Shown here: piece after piece, positions 23,142 to 35,618 of the stretch
Position numbering within the stretch: position 1 is the first letter of the stretch
Layout: each line of letters begins with the position of its first letter
Assembly (NCBI GenBank): GCA_026874595.1
Contig: CM049313.1
Location: 31,556,008 to 31,620,007, forward strand
Length of the DNA: 64,000 nucleotides
Reading direction: 5' to 3'
From: Sipunculus nudus
Lineage: Eukaryota > Annelida > Sipuncula > Golfingiida > Sipunculidae
The notes under the pieces: generated by a model
Databases searched by the model: none
What the model was told of the DNA's origin: nothing
Seen by the model: only the letters and a program-made list of their open reading frames with translations
Made by a program: the position numbers and the translations under genes

Positions 23142-24043
23142 CTAGAGTACAGGTAGTCAACAAGCGACTACGTGTATCCACCGAAATCAGAGTTGGACAG
23201 GTGAAGTGAGGCATGGATTGAGTGGCAAGGGGAAAAGAGTGAGGTGTGTTGCATATTAGCATGGATGTCTGCAGCGTAAACATAAATGTAGGTGGCACCA
23301 CCGGCCACAAAATCCAGAAAGCTATCCAAGATGTATATACATGTAAAATTTAGGCAGATGAGTCAAAATACTACGGAGATATGAGTGATTTTATCCCAAG
23401 GCAGAAAAACAGATAGATGCTGTGCAAAAATTGTTGCAGGTGGCGCAACCAGTTTTGTGTATGATAAAGAGCTATGTGAGATCTATACACATGCAAAATT
23501 TCAGGAGGATATGTCAAACCAGTCCTGAGATATAAGCCTGAACATCTGCAGCCTGAACATGAATGGAGGTGGTGCCACCTGTCATAAAATCAAGAAAGCA
23601 GGATGTATACACACGCAAAATTTCAGGTGGATAAGTCCAACCACTGCAGAGATATGAGTGATTTTATCCCAAGGCAGATGAACAGATGGACACTGTGCAA
23701 AAATGGTTGCAGGTAGTGCCACCATTTTTTGTGTATGTTATAAAGCTATCCAAGGGGTACATTTGTATAAAATTTTTATCCTGATTGGTCAAACAAGTCC
23801 GAAGATATGTGGGTTAATGTGTCAAAAAAGACGCACAGATGGACGCCTTTAAGAGAAGGAAGGTCAGAGGTCAACCAAAAATGAGGGAGCAGCAGTTCAC
23901 ATGTGACCCGATCATAATTTTAAATTTTAAACAATTCTACCGAGTGGTTACGGAGAAATTCTCCGGAAACTTATGCGGTGGCAGAGGCGGCGGTGTGCAA
24001 CTGGAAACATAGTATCTGCAAAACACTGTTTTGGTGGATACAA
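23142..24043 (-). mobile_element. Hel-B copy 2, reverse orientation, shortened
   Basis: Read on the minus strand: 5' arm GTATCCACC (plus 24,033-24,041), start hairpin (24,012-24,041), GC-rich stretch, fewer internal units than copy 1, then GGTGGATAC (plus 23,174-23,182), hairpin GTAGTC-gcttgtt-GACTAC and CTAG (plus 23,142-23,145). The GGTGGCGCCACC palindromes are degenerate here (for example ggtggcaccacc near 23,290, ggtggtgccacc near 23,570). About 0.9 kb against 1.7 kb for copy 1, by loss of tandem units. Confidence 0.78.
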
Positions 24044-24790
24044 TTACTTATGCAATACTTTAAAAAAAGTATTGTATTAATTAAACCAAATATTATAACT
24101 TAGATACATTGTTCATGTACAGGATTAACCATTTATGCCACTCTTGCAAGCAAACTCTTCATTTTCTGTATATTATTTTAATTGATAAATTATATACTAG
24201 TATATGGCATATCTTTGGATGAATATTAAGTATATTTGTAATGATTTGTAATGAGAAGTGAAAGTGGCTTATTTGACCATACATAATTTCATTTTAAATT
24301 TGGAATGCAATCTACTGTCATATACACTACATATTACCAAGTTATTATTTATTTCAGATGTTAGTCCCCTGCTTATTATAGTTACATTATTAACATTGAT
24401 GTATTAAACTTATCATAATATAATTGTTTATTGTACTATTAATTCATGGACCCTTGTAAATAGATGATAATTTTATAGCTATTTTAACTTGTGAAGTTAT
24501 TAATGCTCATGAACCAGTGACATCAGCTGTCAACTTCATCTGTGACCTGGCATCTCCATTATGCAAACAGTGCTGATTATATTCCATGGATCAGTTGTAT
24601 CCAGAATTATATCCTATCCTAGAACCATTGGTTATTACATTCTAAAAAGTCCCTTGTTTCTTTCAGGTATAGCTATCACTGGGGAATGCTGATTTTTTTT
24701 ACAGGGATTACCTTACCTGAGACAACACTGAAAGGTAACACCATCAGAAAAAGAAGAGTATGCTCCATGTCGAGCCCACAGTTTTAACAT
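24044..24790. other. AT-rich unique DNA, nothing recognised
   Basis: No gene or repeat recognised. Confidence 0.45.
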
Positions 24791-25240
24791 TTTTAGATCA
24801 GCTGACTATAAGTCATCTGAGCTATATTCATGGTCCATTGTCTGTCGTCTGTCCATCTGTGCATCCGTCCGTTAGACTGGCACTTTTTGAAACCGTTAGA
24901 CCTACGAATCCAAAATTAGGAATTCTGTTTAATGTTCCCAAGATCTCCCACCAAACGGAAAACTGGGTCACTGCAACTTCGTTCCTTCGTGAAATTAAGG
25001 AAAAACCTCAAATTTCCATTTACAACCTATTATGACACTTCAGGACTATCTACTATCAAAACGACTTTTCTGTTTTTCTTAATATTTATCAGGAGTATTC
25101 TCCTATATATTTCCTGTATACAAGCCAGAAATTAAGACTGTTAAGTGTAATTTCTATAAGTTATGGGGCTTGAACATATTGGACTTTGTAAAAAATCACG
25201 AAAAATATTTGTTCACGTAACATGAAAATTTTTTTAAGCT
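24791..25240 (+). mobile_element. Hel-E copy 1 (Hel-C-like start)
   Basis: After TTTT, a hairpin agatcagctgact-ata-agtcatctgagct (24,795-24,823) resembles that of Hel-C, followed by gtccattgtctgtcgtctgt. The body differs from Hel-C but matches the reverse complement of 60,830-61,226 (gaaaccgttagacctacgaa, ttaaggaaaaacc). Both copies keep a similar reading frame (VRPTNPKL), explained by shared repeat DNA. 3' end not determined. Confidence 0.6.
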
Positions 25241-26275
25241 AGAGACTTTTTTCCCCAAGTTTTTTACTTTGTTAAATTAAGATTCAATTGTATACCCAAA
25301 ATTAGATCTGGATTTTGTAATTTTAATAAGTTATTAGCATAAAAATTAAATCAGTACCTTAAATTTTGCCCAGATTTGAACATGGCACTTTTTTTCCTGG
25401 GAGTACTGTTGATTTAATTTTCACAGCATGTAAACATACATATTTAATTGAATCTGAAATTTGAAAATAAAAGCTTAAAAATTAGGCTAGTTATTGAATT
25501 ATTTTTTTTGGCTCTTTTGTAGCCACTTGCTTTATCCAGATGCAGGCAACTCACTCCTGGCCACTGGAAGTCGGCTGTGCCAGGGTTCCTGATTTGTTAC
25601 AGTCACTGGGGGAGATCCTCTGCTGTGACAGGTGAACAGTAATTCTCATATCACCCCCCCCCCCCCCACCAATACCAACTTAAAGTGTTTTTTAGTTATT
25701 GTAATTGTTTGCACTGTATGTCCTTAATTTAAATGCTGTTTCCACTCCAATATACAAAACTTTTCTTGAAAAGTAATTCAAGGAGTAATCCAGAAGATGT
25801 CAATTTTGTGTTAATGTAGCATATTTATTGTTTTGCAAATTTGAAAGATATATTTTTGTGGTAAAAATAAATATACATTTGTATGCATGGTGTGGTGTTA
25901 CCTGATTGAGATTTATGATGATGCAATTTAGAATTATGAATCAACTTTTATACAGATATATAAATTATATTGGAAATTTATATAAATATAATAAAATAAG
26001 GATATAATACAAACATTTGTTCATTATTTTCCTGCCTCAACACAATTGGTGATCCTGCAGGCTTTGTTTGCCCTGTATGTATATGCAGAAGTGTGTTAAT
26101 CCAACCCCACCCCCCCACCCCCCACTGTCATTGGTTCCTTTGCACCTGTGTACTATTTATTTAAAAAAATAATTGGATGAAAAAAAATTAAGATCTAATT
26201 GAAACATATTCTTTCCTCAGGAGGATGGAACATAAAGTGATCAGCTCTGTCTCTCCATGATCTCATCATTATCAT
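25241..26275. other. AT-rich unique DNA with C-runs
   Basis: No gene recognised. Contains cytosine runs near 25,656-25,670 and 26,106-26,123 (ccccacccccccacccccc). Confidence 0.45.
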
Positions 26276-28298
26276 TGTATCCCCAGACAAAGTCGGGATA
26301 CAATGGTTTCATGACGGTCCTGCCGCCGCCGCCGCAGAAAAACCTTGTGAGCGGGATAACTAAAAAAATATTTCACTTATCTTTTTCAAACTTTACATTT
26401 GTATAGATATAGGTAAGGGGACGAAGCCGATTTAAAATGGGGTCATGACCTATGCTAGGAGAGTGACCTTGACCTTGAATAGGTCCATTTTTGCTGAAAA
26501 TAACACAAATTCTTAAATATCTTAAGTAAGCTTGCATGGACTGGTCCAAAAATCAAGGTGACCGAAGATCTTGGATAGCCTTGTGATATACCGGAAACTG
26601 GTGGCATCACCTATTATCCTTTTCTTGTTTTTATGCCTTTTAATACCCCCATAATTGCCACTTGACAGTACTGTAAGCATTAGAAGTCAAAAACTAATGG
26701 ACAGATTTCTTTCATATTATGCACATGTAGAGAGATGGGTTATGGGATGAGGTCTATTTACATTTGGGTCATAACCTTTACCATGAGAGTGGCCTTGACC
26801 TTTAATGTGTCCATATTTGGTGAAAATCACACACCTCTTATGATATCTCCAGTGTTGATACCCATATGGATTTCAAACTTGACTTATGTATGGCCCACCA
26901 CTAAAGTAAGAACCCTATAGGTTCTAGGGTCATGAGGTCAAAGGTCAAGGTCACTGGACTCACATCTTAAAAGATACTGTGGATGCATTTTAAGCCAAAC
27001 TTTCATCCCAGGTCTTCCATCTTGAATATATAGCTCACTTTGCCAATAGTGGATGATCCATATCAATTTTGGGGTCACAAGGTCAAAGGTCAAGGCCACA
27101 GGAGCAATCTGTCAAAAAATTAGTTTCTGGATGATAATTCCTGCTTTTATCGATGTATTGATTTCAAACTTGACTTATATATGTCCCATTGAAAAAGCAA
27201 GACTCCAATTGATTTTGGGGTCATGAGGTCAACGGTCAAGGTCACAGGACACATCTTTAAAAAGATTGTGGATGCATTTTCAGCCAAACATATCATCTCA
27301 GACCTTTCATCTTGCACCTATAGTTTATCTGCCAATAGAGGAAGACCCCTATCAATTTTGAGGTCACAAGGTCAAAGGTGAAGGTCACAGGAGCCATCTG
27401 TCCAAAATTTAGTTTCTGGATGATAATTCCTGCTTTTATTGATGTATGGATTTCAAACTTGACTTGTATATGTCCCATTGGAAAAGCAAGACCCGAATTG
27501 ATTTTGGGGTCATGACGTCAAAGGTCAAGGTCACAGGACACATCTTTAAAAAGATGTGGATGCATTTTCAGCCAAACATTTCATCTCAGATCTTTCATCT
27601 TGCACATATAGTTCACCTGCCAAGAGAGGAAGAACCCTATCAATTTAGAGGTCACAAGGCCAAAGGTGAAGGTCACAGGAGCCATCTGTCCAAAATTTAG
27701 TTTCTGGATGATAATTCCTGCTTTTATTGATATATGGATTTCAAACTTGACTTGTATATGTCCCATTGGAAAAGCAAGACCCGAATCGATTTTGGGGTCA
27801 TGAGGTCAAAGGTCAAGGTCACAGGACACATCTTTAAAAAGATGTGGATGCATTTTCAGCCAAACATTTCATCTCAGATTTTTCATCTTGCACATATAGT
27901 TCACCTGCCAATAGAGGAAGAACCCTATCAATTTAGAGGTCACAAGGCCAAAGGTGAAGGTCACAGGAGCCATCTGTCCAAAAATTAGTTTCTGGATGAT
28001 AATTACTGCTTTTATTGATGTATAGATTTCAAACTTGACTTGTATATGTCCCATTGGAAAAGCAAGACCCAAATGGATTTTGGGGTCATGAGGTCAAGGT
28101 CACAGGACACATCTTTAAAAAGATCAAGGTCACAGGACCAACATCTTCAAAAAGATTGTGGATTGATAGATGGAAGAAACAATAATTGCTTGCCAAGTGT
28201 CAGTATATGCTGCTAAAAATGGGGGCCTATTCTTAAAGGGGGGGGGGCGTACTATGTCTGGGGATACTCTGGCACCTGCGGTGACAAGAAATGTCTAG
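26276..28298 (+). mobile_element. Hel-D, full length, Helitron/Helentron-like with 288-bp units
   Basis: 5' arm GTATCCCCAGAC (26,277-26,288) with an imperfect local hairpin partner GTCGGGATAC, a near-palindrome ggtggcatcacc at about 26,600, then tandem units of 288 bp. Units contain gaggtcaaaggtcaaggtca, which is direct repeats of the nuclear-receptor half-site AGGTCA. The 3' end has GTCTGGGGATAC (28,256-28,267), perfect complement to the 5' arm over 12 bp, a CACC-tgc-GGTG hairpin and CTAG at 28,295-28,298 followed by TT. The repeated 84-codon plus and about 61-codon minus frames exist because 288 is divisible by three and are not genes. Confidence 0.8.
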
Positions 28299-28870
28299 TT
28301 AAATATATATTAATTATGAAATTTTTTCCTATTAGCTTTGTTGAAATACATTTCATATGCTGTATATGTATGGATTTAAGCTATTAAAGTCTGAAATTTG
28401 ACAGCAACTTGTATATTCTTTAGTGCATTATTGCAGATGTTAAACTTTAATCCCATCATTCGTCCCTCCTCCCCCACCCCACCACACACACATCACCACC
28501 ACCAAGTCCTTGCATCTATGGACTTGGGACATAATGTATATTTCAACTGTATGCATTTTATAAAGTAAAAAAATACATATTTTATGATATATATATATAT
28601 TAAAAAAATAGGTCCAATCGAATAAATGTGTAACCTACTGAACAGTCAACAGTTTATAAAAAAAAAAAAAACAATGGTCACGGTATTAATATACATCTTA
28701 TGGTCACAAACTGCTCACATGCTTCAATTTTAACATTAGGAAATGCATGGTTTGGTCACAAATTATTATTTGCAACAATTTCTTACTCATCAATACAAAC
28801 CAATTATATCAACCAACCATGGCCTATATTACTTCTTACTCTCAGATTTTATCTCCACTTGATATTATTT
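28299..28870. other. AT-rich unique DNA, nothing recognised
   Basis: Contains an (AT)n run near 28,586-28,600 and poly-A near 28,659-28,671; no gene. Confidence 0.45.
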
Positions 28871-29695
28871 AAGATTTTTAGCTCAGCTATAGCAATCACC
28901 TCTTGTCTGTCATCGTATGTCTGTCTGTTAACCAGGTACAAATTGTTACCACTGGACCTGGAATCTTCTAACTTGACATCCAGGGAGGTCTATGAAAAAT
29001 CTTCTTGGAAACCTGAAATAAGGCTCTGTTACCCATATCCTTTGAGGTATGGGGCTTGTAAGTACGCCCCCCCCCCCCCATTAATTAAAAGTTTGATACA
29101 TAAACTCCAGTATCTGAAAAACTAAAGAATTGATCACCATTATTATTTGCATGCATATTGATCATTGTGTGTTTCATCAGTTCCTTCAGTCTTGTGGTGC
29201 CACCTGTAATTTTTCGAATTTTTACACGTTTTTTCTCTATTTTTGAGACCTTCAAATGAACCAGTCTGGCTGTTAATAGGGCACACATTTTAACTGTTAG
29301 ACCTAGAATCTTCATCCTGTACATCCAGGAAGGTCTCATTGGAAAATTTGACATTAGGTCATAGTGACCTATACTCTGCAAGATATATGAAAGAACATGA
29401 TTTTAGCACCGTACAGGACAGATTTGCATGATTGGTTACAGTTGGATATAGAAACTTCTACTTTGATTAAGATCCATGGGTTTTCCCGCAAAATTTTCTT
29501 GGAAACCTGAAATAATTTCAGTGTGACCTATATTCTGCAAGCTGTGTGAAAGAAAATGATTTTCACACTCTGTTTCTCAGATGGGCACAAAAGGTAGCAG
29601 CTGGATGTAGAATAATGTCACTGTACTCTATTGCTAAGGTCTATTGGCAAAATGCATGATTTTGAGCACTCTGGGATGTTGAGCACTCTACTTGT
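28871..29695 (+). mobile_element. Hel-C-related copy with start hairpin deleted
   Basis: Starts TTTTTAGCTCAGCTATAGC, which equals the Hel-C start lacking the inner 20 bp of its hairpin. Hel-C unit text follows (gtacaaattgttaccactggacctggaatcttc; ttgatcattgtgtgtttcatcagttcc; gtggtgccacctg), then a more diverged unit with aggtcatagtgaccta. A CTTGTT word lies at 29,690-29,695, but the usual subterminal repeat was not found before it, so the 3' limit is uncertain. Confidence 0.6.
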
Positions 29696-32600
29696 TCAAG
29701 CCAGGTATTACTGTTGTGTCAATTTGTTTTAAAGAGTAAAACTTTGGCACTCAGAAAAACCTGAAATTTCTGGATACATAATTTAGTATGCTTTAATATA
29801 TTCCAGTTTTGTAAATCTGGGATACCAGGGTGGTCCCCAGAGATGAACTGGAAACTTGATCCAGTCAGGAAAACTAATTTTAAATGTCATTAACTTTTCA
29901 TGAACATTATATTATAATATTTGGTTGACATTTACTATAATATTCTTGGTGTGGTTTTATTGAGAACTTGAATCAGGCATTCAGTTTTTACAAGTGAAGC
30001 TTGGTCTAACCTGTCATTTTCAGAATAAATGCTTATATTCCTGTAGAAGGATATAAAACCAATAGGTCCTGCCACAGTATGGACCACATCTGCTGATTCT
30101 AGTTAAAGATGAGAATCAAAGTTTTATCATAAATATGACAGACCTTCAGCCTGGTACCTCTGCTCACAGCCTGTACCTGTACATCACCATGCAGTCATAT
30201 GAGACAATCACTGTTGGTTAGCTCTCAAAGAATTGAAATTAAAGCATAAAAGCTTGGTTCCAGTGTTACACATGAAATTGTATACTAATACAGGTGTCCA
30301 TTCTGATTGTTTATAGCCCTGTGACATTTTTATTTTTTTTTAAATTAATGCCACTCTGGTCTATCATTTTGCAGCAAATCACTTGAGTTACTGTAACATC
30401 TTGTACGATGTGGTCTTTTGTATGTCTTATTTTTACAATGTCATGTATATTGCCTTGCAATAGCTAACATGTAATGTCTATATAGCTTATTTATTTAAAT
30501 CCAAAATGATCTAAATTTTCAGAACTGACATTTGAGTGATATATGAGTTAACATGTACACTTTTATGTGTAATCTTTACATGTTTATACAGAAAAAGGAA
30601 AAAAGAAAGAGCTTGAAACTGGCCACAGGATATTACAAACCATTCACTGATGAAATCACCTTGTAATTTGATGCGACTGAATAAATGGTGTGAGCAATGC
30701 TTGTAGTATCAGAATAAACACTTGCCATAGAACAAAGAGTGACCGGTCAGCTGATTGTTACTGGTACAGACTTTGTGCTGGTAACATTATAGGGAAGAAG
30801 TTGGCACTGTTTGCTCACAGACTGCTGTCAAGAGGAATTCCAGCAGAGATAGAGTATTCTACAGCACCATCAGTCATGTGGCCGGGCAATAAGCAGCACC
30901 AAGGCTGCAATGAATGCAAGAACAATCAGGATATGACAGACATAAGTGATGAGGCCGTCAACCATGAACCAGGGAATTCATCCTTAACTCATCTCTGTTT
31001 ATCTGCTTCACCTTTCACTGAACTTTACAAGAAAACATTTGACCGTTGAACATTTTTGTAACTCTTTTAGGATATATCAGTTTGAAGAGGAAGAAAAGAG
31101 CTGTGGGTTTAAAGAGATATATTTTCCCAAATTGGAAGAAAAAGTTGAGGAATTGGGAGCTAATTGTCCCAGATGGGGAGGATGGTCTGCTGGGAAATCA
31201 GGTGCGTCTGTGTAGTGATTACAAATGGTTGAGATGAGACTGGCTGCATCGCTCCCAGCAGGCACCTAGCAGCAAAAGTCAGCTGCATTGCTGAATGACA
31301 ATGGTATTGCCAAGTACAGCACAGCCCACCACTTGTCAGAAAGCATCACTGCCTCATCGCCATGTCATCCAGAATGAGAGGTCTAGTTACATCAGTGTTG
31401 GGCAGGTGTAAACGTTCAATGGGCGTCAACACCTGTCAGCTGTTATGGCCAGCCCTAAGGTGGCCTGTGACATGTCACTTGTCATCAACTATTGTGTGTA
31501 TGTGGTATCATATTTCTGTCATGTATGCCAGTCTAGCCAGCAACAAAGACAGATTTATCATCAGCCGCCTGTTGTATATATAATTAAATTGCTCTGGACC
31601 TTCTGGGGGTTTGGGAAGTCAGTATTTTAGGGACAGTCTTGCCTATGGTATATCAACTCTTTCCCATATTTTGACCTACGAGAAGTTGCTGCCTGTTCAG
31701 TGAATTTCAATAAGACTATACATCCAATCCAATAATAGTGAAAAAATATGGCTGATGGTAAGGGGATCAAATCCCAAGGAAATTAGAGTCTGAACAAACA
31801 TGAAACTGCATGACACCTTGAAGAAACTGTGTTTTCAAGTTCCATTTTGCCGAGGTCCAAATTGCCAGAACTTGGACTGTTGAGTTTTCTTTGTGTGGAG
31901 GAAAGGAGTGGGGGGCTATTACTGTGGAAACAACAGTCTGTCCAACGGATGTACTCTCACACTTAATATTCAACAAATGTTACGATTTAGCCAAATGCAA
32001 GTACTGTGAATGTCAGTGTAGCCAGTCTTCATGATTTGTATGCAAAATTTACTATTTTACTATGAACAATTGAAGCTCAGTTAGCAAGACTGGGAGCATA
32101 TACAGGAATGTATTATTTCATCCCATTGACATGTGTATATCCCCAGTCTGTGGTTTAGAAACCAGTAGCAAACACTAAGAAAGTGAAGAAGTTTAAATTC
32201 CTGAATAAGCTACAAAAAAGAATGAAACATTGTTAGGTACACCATGTGAGGCTACACCTGGCCAGGAGGAACATTTGAACAAAGTGGATTTTTTTTATAG
32301 CTTTGACATGCCACCTGAATCTTACATGTCAAAATAAAAACATGGTTTAAGGTGCAAAGATTGGTCAAAGTCACAATTTTTACATCTGCAGGTCCTTTGT
32401 TTAAACAGGTTAAACAGTGGACAAAGATCATTGCTATAAACCAGATGATCTTCATCAGCTGAGATAAAGACAGACCTGTTTAAGCAATGGCATCAGCTGA
32501 TTCATTGAAATAATTCATTGATAAAAACACAACATGTGCCTGAAAGGACTTCTACTTGATAAGAAGAGTTTATAATGTTTCATTAAATTGGCATTCTTCC

Positions 32601-34199
32601 ACTCCATGTGGGATACAAGAAACTAAGAGGATACTGATTTTATATATAGGAAAACACACAGGTTTCAGGGATAGGTCACAGTTTCAGAAAATAAACATTT
32701 ATTTAGTTTATCATACAAAGACAAGTACTGCTAATACAATCAGTGTTGTATAGTTGCCTACTTTAACAGAAGCATGTATTACAAGGGTATTAGGTTACAC
32801 TTAATGTACCAGATCACAGGAGAAATTCAGGAGCTGGAAGATTTAGAACGGGCTTTTCCAACAGTGTTGTCATCCTCAAATGATTTTATAGCCTGCATCC
32901 ATATATGAATACTGACGTCTTGAGGAAATGTTAACAACACATATCAGATACTGATTCCTAGCAAATAGGCATGGTTCTCTAAATGGGCCCATGAAATGGA
33001 AGTCTAGAGCTGTTAAGGTCCCTTATTTCATGAGGCCAAGTTCTTCATTTATAAAGCTTTGTGATATCAAGATAGGTCACATGGTGACACCTGCTCTGCC
33101 AGTGTCATCTTGAGAAGGACCTCTCACAAACACAGTCAATAAATGATTCAGACGCTTACTCAAAAAGTCTCTGGTCATACTAATGGCTATCATTGATTCA
33201 CTTTTTCAAAGCATTATAAAACAAATAGTTATATCTCTCTTTCAAATGTGTTCATCAGAGGTTTATGAATAGACAAGGTTCTAGTGGTTCAGTACAGTTA
33301 CTTGTTGTATCTGATGTAGAAAAGGGCAAAAACAGTTTTTTTTAAATATGATAAGAAGGATATCAGATAAAAAATCGGCTCATGTTATATGTATTTTTCT
33401 TAATACAAAAACACAATACAAAATGACTATTGTACTTGTACTTGTTAACATGGTATGAGTGTTTTTTTGGTAAAAAAAAAGTTATTGTAGTATACCTGTT
33501 CAACATAAAAAACACTTCCATGAAGTTAATATATAAACAAGTCAGTATGCAGACCCCAACGTCCCTGTATACCTTCAGACAAACAGCCCTGGGGGATTGA
33601 CCTTTTATGCTCGTCTATCTCATTACCCCGTCAATTCTCCCTTGCCACTTTTATATATATACTGCAATTTTAAGTTATTTGAGTTGTACAGAAGGTGACA
33701 ACTAGTTTTAAATAAAAAGTTATGATTGTTTTAATGATTGACATTTTAAATGTTAAATATATGCCTAAGATAAGAATGAACACTCTAATTTGTTATACCT
33801 TAATTGTATGTTATCTCCTAGGGCCTTATATCTAGTTCATAAATTTTTGGCTGCATGGTTTATTAAATATCATACACATGTGCACCCAGTTGGGGTTTAA
33901 ATTTACAAGACCCTTAAGAAAAGTACCTGGTTGTTAACTTTACTGTGCACTAAAAAGATTATGTCCAGTATTTCAAGTAATTTTTCAGGTCTAATCAAGT
34001 TAATGTCCAGGACTTCAGGTAATTTTTTAAGTCTAAACAGGTTAAAGAAGATAAATCTAGTTTGGTAAAGATTTACTTTCATACTAAGTTTCTTGAAATG
34101 CTTGAGATCTAAGAAATAATCCCTTCACACAACCTCTTTGGGCCCCAGGTGCTCTCCCTTGCAGAATTAAAAGTTTGCCAGTGGTTTGCTGCAACCATG
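29696..34199. other. Mostly unique DNA, no gene established
   Basis: 4.5 kb without obvious tandem repeats. The most protein-like frame is 30,690-31,049 (119 codons, with Cys and charged residues), but it shows no recognisable domain, no exon borders I could defend, and is flanked by stops. Other frames are short. Confidence 0.4.
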
Positions 34200-34430
34200 C
34201 AGCAAAGCAGCAGAAACCAAAATAGGCTGCAAGAAAGTGTGCAGGAAGGCTGTTGCTTGCAGCATACATTCCACTGCCTGTCAAAAGCTGCAGGAAATGT
34301 GCAGCAAATCTGCCTTGTGCACAGGAAGGTTGCAGGAGGGTTGCAGCTAGCTGCAGTCCTATACAGTTTACTGAATGTTTTGCACAGGAAGGTTGCAGGA
34401 GGGTTGCAGCTAGCAGCAAGGTTTCTGGAC
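34200..34430. repeat. GCAG-rich segment with a 32-bp direct duplication
   Basis: gcacaggaaggttgcaggag + ggttgcagctag occurs at about 34,318 and again at about 34,380, and shorter relatives (gcaggaaggctgttgcttgc) lie upstream. The composition leaves frames open on both strands (101-111 codons), which argues against any one being coding. Confidence 0.6.
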
Positions 34431-34889
34431 ACTTATTTGCATGGCAAATTGTGACCTGTTATCAGGGATGTGATGATGTGAGATAAATCTCCAACACACA
34501 GACTAGTCTAAGAGACAAGAGACCACCAGAAACACATATTATTGTAGTTGACATTTTTACAGGAGTAACAGGATGCCAGATGAGGCCTAGGTGCCCTGCA
34601 GGTGTACTCAGCTGAGCAATCAACGAACATGGATAACTCTCTTGATTACCATGTAACTTGAACCTTAGGCTCTGTCAATCTAAAAGGTTATGTAATTAGA
34701 ATCATCTGGCAATAAGCCTGCTTGAATGAGTACATGGAAGATAAGAAGTAGGTTTCAAATTTGTAATATTGCAACAGTTGGGTTGATAAAAATGTGCAAT
34801 TGTATAGTAGATATTCAGAACATGGTTATGTTGTAATCTTGAAGGAAAGTCACTTTAAATGGCTGCTTTATAGCTTGATGATCAGTTTA

Positions 34890-35570
34890 CATTCAGTCAT
34901 GGTGAGCAGTTGGAATGGGTCTCTGTCCATCCTCCTAGTTGTCTGCAGCCTTCTGGCTGTCTGGTTTTTCTGGCATCCATTAGCAGGGCAAAAATCTAAA
35001 CTGTTAGCCCTGGAAAAGTCTTGCTTAATGTCCAGATCAGTCCTGGTAAAATCTCTGTATAAACATGAATTAGGTCACAATGACCTATATTCAACAAACA
35101 CTAAAGAAAAAACATGCTTTTGAGCACCATGGCAGTCAAATTGTTCGAAGTATTTAAGGTATTAAAAATGTTTTCCCAAAATTTGATAAACAAATTGTTT
35201 ATTTCTCAGACAAGTTTTAAAACTGTCCTCCTTTACCTTCAAGATCAAATCTATGGAAATATAGGATTTCTTCTGAACATCATAACACAACATATATTTT
35301 CTTTAAATTTGATATACAGTTTAAATTGTTTCAGCAGATCTCTCAGGATTAGTTTGAAAATGTGGGACCTTGACCTGGATATTCAAGGTCAAATCTGACA
35401 AAACATAAGATTCTGAACATGATAACTAACATGAAGTAGTGCATGTTTTTAATCTCAAATTTGATTCACAAATTGTTGATCCAGTCTTGGACAATTTAAA
35501 AAGTGGTAACCTTGACCTTGATCCAGGCCTGCCAAATCACTCTCTTTTATAAGATTGATTGAAAATGACA
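34890..35570 (+). repeat. Diverged Hel-C-like fragment
   Basis: Contains the ordered remnants ctctgtccatcctcctagtt, agcagggcaaaaatctaaac, tggtaaaatctctgtataaa and aggtcacaatgacctatatt. These correspond to Hel-C text near 29,275-29,400. Neither end structure is present. Near 35,365 and 35,510 there are cttgacctg/cttgaccttg half-site words as in Hel-A. Confidence 0.45.
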
Positions 35571-35618
35571 CTAATTACTCTTTATCCCCCTGTTTTTAGC
35601 AGGACTCTTTTTTTCCTA

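Noticed and set aside
27293-28072. Recurrent 84-codon plus and 61-67-codon minus frames in Hel-D
   Set aside because: They recur every 288 bp because the repeat unit is divisible by three; opposite strands are open together and the sequences are repeat text.
30690-31049. 119-codon frame as a possible exon
   Set aside because: Best-looking non-repeat frame in its region but no recognisable domain, no defensible splice borders, and length within chance for 64 kb in six frames.
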